Shown here one piece after another: positions 63,160 through 64,000 of a stretch of 64,000 bases of DNA. The position numbers and the translations under genes are program-made. The notes below the pieces were generated by a model. It had not been told where the DNA came from. It ran no database searches and saw nothing but the letters and a program-made list of their open reading frames with translations. Source of the DNA: Acrocarpospora corrugata (GTDB lineage Bacteria; Actinomycetota; Actinomycetes; Streptosporangiales; Streptosporangiaceae); the NCBI RefSeq assembly GCF_009687845.1, contig NZ_BLAD01000062.1, positions 1 through 64,000 of the forward strand. The letters run 5' to 3'. Positions within the stretch are counted from its first letter, which is position 1. Each line of letters begins with the position of its first letter.

Positions 63160-63852
63160 TCACCCGAAGATGAGCTGGTGGAACCGGCGGTACTTGCCGC
63201 TGAACAGGCGGTTGGCGATCCGGAAGGCCAGCGGGGTGAGCGCGAGCGCGGCCGGGACCTCGGCGGCCGGGATGGCCGAGACCGACCAGGGGATGAGGAA
63301 CCAGAGGTTCTTCTTCGGGTAGTTCGTCATCATCTGGTGCTCCCAGGACTGGAAGTCGGCCACGGAGACGTAGGTCCGGATGATCGGGAAGATGTCGCGC
63401 TCCTCCTCGTCGATGTGCTCGTCGAGCAGGTCGCGCAGCACGGTCGAGTCGGTGGCGAGGGTCTCGCGGGCGGTCAGGTCGCCGGGGTGGGTGACCAGCA
63501 GGGTGGAGGCGCGGCGCAGCCGGTCCAGGATGGGGTCGAGCTGGTCGTGGTCGGCGGTGAACGGCTCCAGGTCGACGGCGTGGCCGGCGGACGCCTGGAT
63601 GATCGGCCAGCCGACGGTGTCCTCGCCGTGGTGGTGGAGGTGGATCTCCTCGGTCATCAGGCGGACGTACTCGGCGAGGGCTTTGGCTCGGGCGGGGGTG
63701 AGCGGGACCGTGCCATCGCGCAGGGTGTGCGCGAGGGCGGCGAGTTCGCGGGCGCCCTGGCGCATCGCCCGGTGCGCGACGCCGTAGATCGTCAGGTTCA
63801 CTTCGGGGTCGCCGGGGCGGCGCGGCCGGATGGTGGTCGTGGCGGGGGCCAT
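63160..63852 (-). CDS. hemerythrin HHE-domain protein (copy 2)
   Basis: A 230-residue protein with HLHHHGEDTVGWPII (~72-86), DHDQLDP and LLDEHIDEEERDIFPII supplying HHE iron ligands, then a C-terminal extension of ~70 residues (WFLIPWSVSAIPAAEVPAALALTPLAF) with a hydrophobic stretch that could touch the membrane. The start is ATG 63852. It faces the second giant regulator tail to tail with 7 bp between. It is related to the 56372 protein in the iron-site region but differs elsewhere. Confidence 0.87.
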   Translation of the reverse strand: MAPATTTIRPRRPGDPEVNLTIYGVAHRAMRQGARELAALAHTLRDGTVPLTPARAKALAEYVRLMTEEIHLHHHGEDTVGWPIIQASAGHAVDLEPFTADHDQLDPILDRLRRASTLLVTHPGDLTARETLATDSTVLRDLLDEHIDEEERDIFPIIRTYVSVADFQSWEHQMMTNYPKKNLWFLIPWSVSAIPAAEVPAALALTPLAFRIANRLFSGKYRRFHQLIFG

Positions 63853-63947
63853 GATGCTCCTTCGTGGTGGGCTGTCCCTCTGAGGGTGCGACCTCGCACT
63901 TTGAGCTTTCTTGGATCCCGCTCCGAGGGGAGGGCAGGATGGGGGCC

Positions 63948-64000
63948 ATGGTTGACGAAGGCGCTGTGCTCTGGGACCCCACCCCGGAGGTTCTCCGGTC
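63948..64000 (+). CDS. start of an acetoacetyl-CoA synthetase-like gene (partial)
   Basis: Only 17 codons are inside the window, beginning ATG 63948 MVDEGAVLWDPTPEVLRS. The phrase VLW-x-P-x-PE matches the N-terminal start of acetoacetate-CoA ligases. A G-rich site precedes it. The rest lies beyond the right edge, so the call rests on this short similarity. Confidence 0.4.
   Translation, partial: MVDEGAVLWDPTPEVLR

Noticed and set aside
62942-63982. 346-codon minus-strand frame spanning the end of the second regulator and hemerythrin
   Set aside because: Antisense or wrong-frame; the conserved HHE frame is 63160-63852.

Overview
The window is chromosomal DNA of a high-GC, spore-forming actinomycete. 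The evidence is GTG/TTG starts, C/G-ending third positions, and a core gene order typical of Actinobacteria: cofD, whiB, glycosyltransferase, DUF5719, DUF3499, manB, ahcY, then mtrA-mtrB-lpqB, comF, hpf, secA. A sporulation-type WhiB, a SpoIIM-like protein, a DasR-type regulator and three BTAD/SARP-type regulators fit a filamentous actinomycete. My best guess is a member of Streptosporangiales or a neighbouring group, but the sequence alone does not settle the genus. I see no tRNA, rRNA, CRISPR array, insertion sequence or prophage.

1-15.2 kb is the conserved F420 / development / cell-envelope / SAM-cycle block. It holds cofD (cut by the window edge), a repeat-tailed membrane protein, whiB, a translationally coupled glycosyltransferase and DUF5719 pair, manB-Trm112-SIS coupled by 4-bp overlaps, a cation efflux protein, a MerR regulator and two different S-adenosylhomocysteine hydrolases in tandem. 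15.2-21.5 kb is an exported-protein island: DUF4331, a small secreted protein, a TPR protein, a DinB-like protein, a DUF305 lipoprotein and a secreted LVIVD-repeat protein. 21.7-28.9 kb has a divergent RDD/SpoIIM pair and a tightly overlapped minus-strand operon (GPDPase-type membrane domain, DUF4129, DUF4350, MoxR ATPase, DUF58). 29.2-33.4 kb is mtrAB-lpqB.

33.4-41.4 kb carries comF, a structured 0.3-kb leader (candidate raiA-motif RNA) in front of hpf, an orphan response regulator, a YcaQ-like protein, secA and an Rv3235-family protein. 43.4-51.5 kb is a compact N-acetylglucosamine uptake locus. A DasR-like GntR regulator and EIIC lie on the minus strand. A SIS-domain gene, EIIB, EIIA, a HAD phosphatase, HPr, EI and a GH3 lipoprotein lie on the plus strand. 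Between the two arms is a perfect 22-bp dre-like palindrome.

51.5-64 kb is the most accessory-looking part. Two paralogous ~1,100-residue BTAD/P-loop regulators each sit beside a hemerythrin-domain protein, and between them lie a siderophore-interacting-type oxidoreductase with an AT-rich palindrome upstream and several HAD proteins. One HAD protein appears to start at ATT and lacks the catalytic nucleophile Asp. Imperfect ~59-70 bp duplications occur in three places here. The right edge has what looks like the start of an acetoacetyl-CoA synthetase gene.

The best candidates for something new are the duplicated regulator-hemerythrin module, the leader RNA of hpf and the ATT-started Asp-to-Asn HAD gene.
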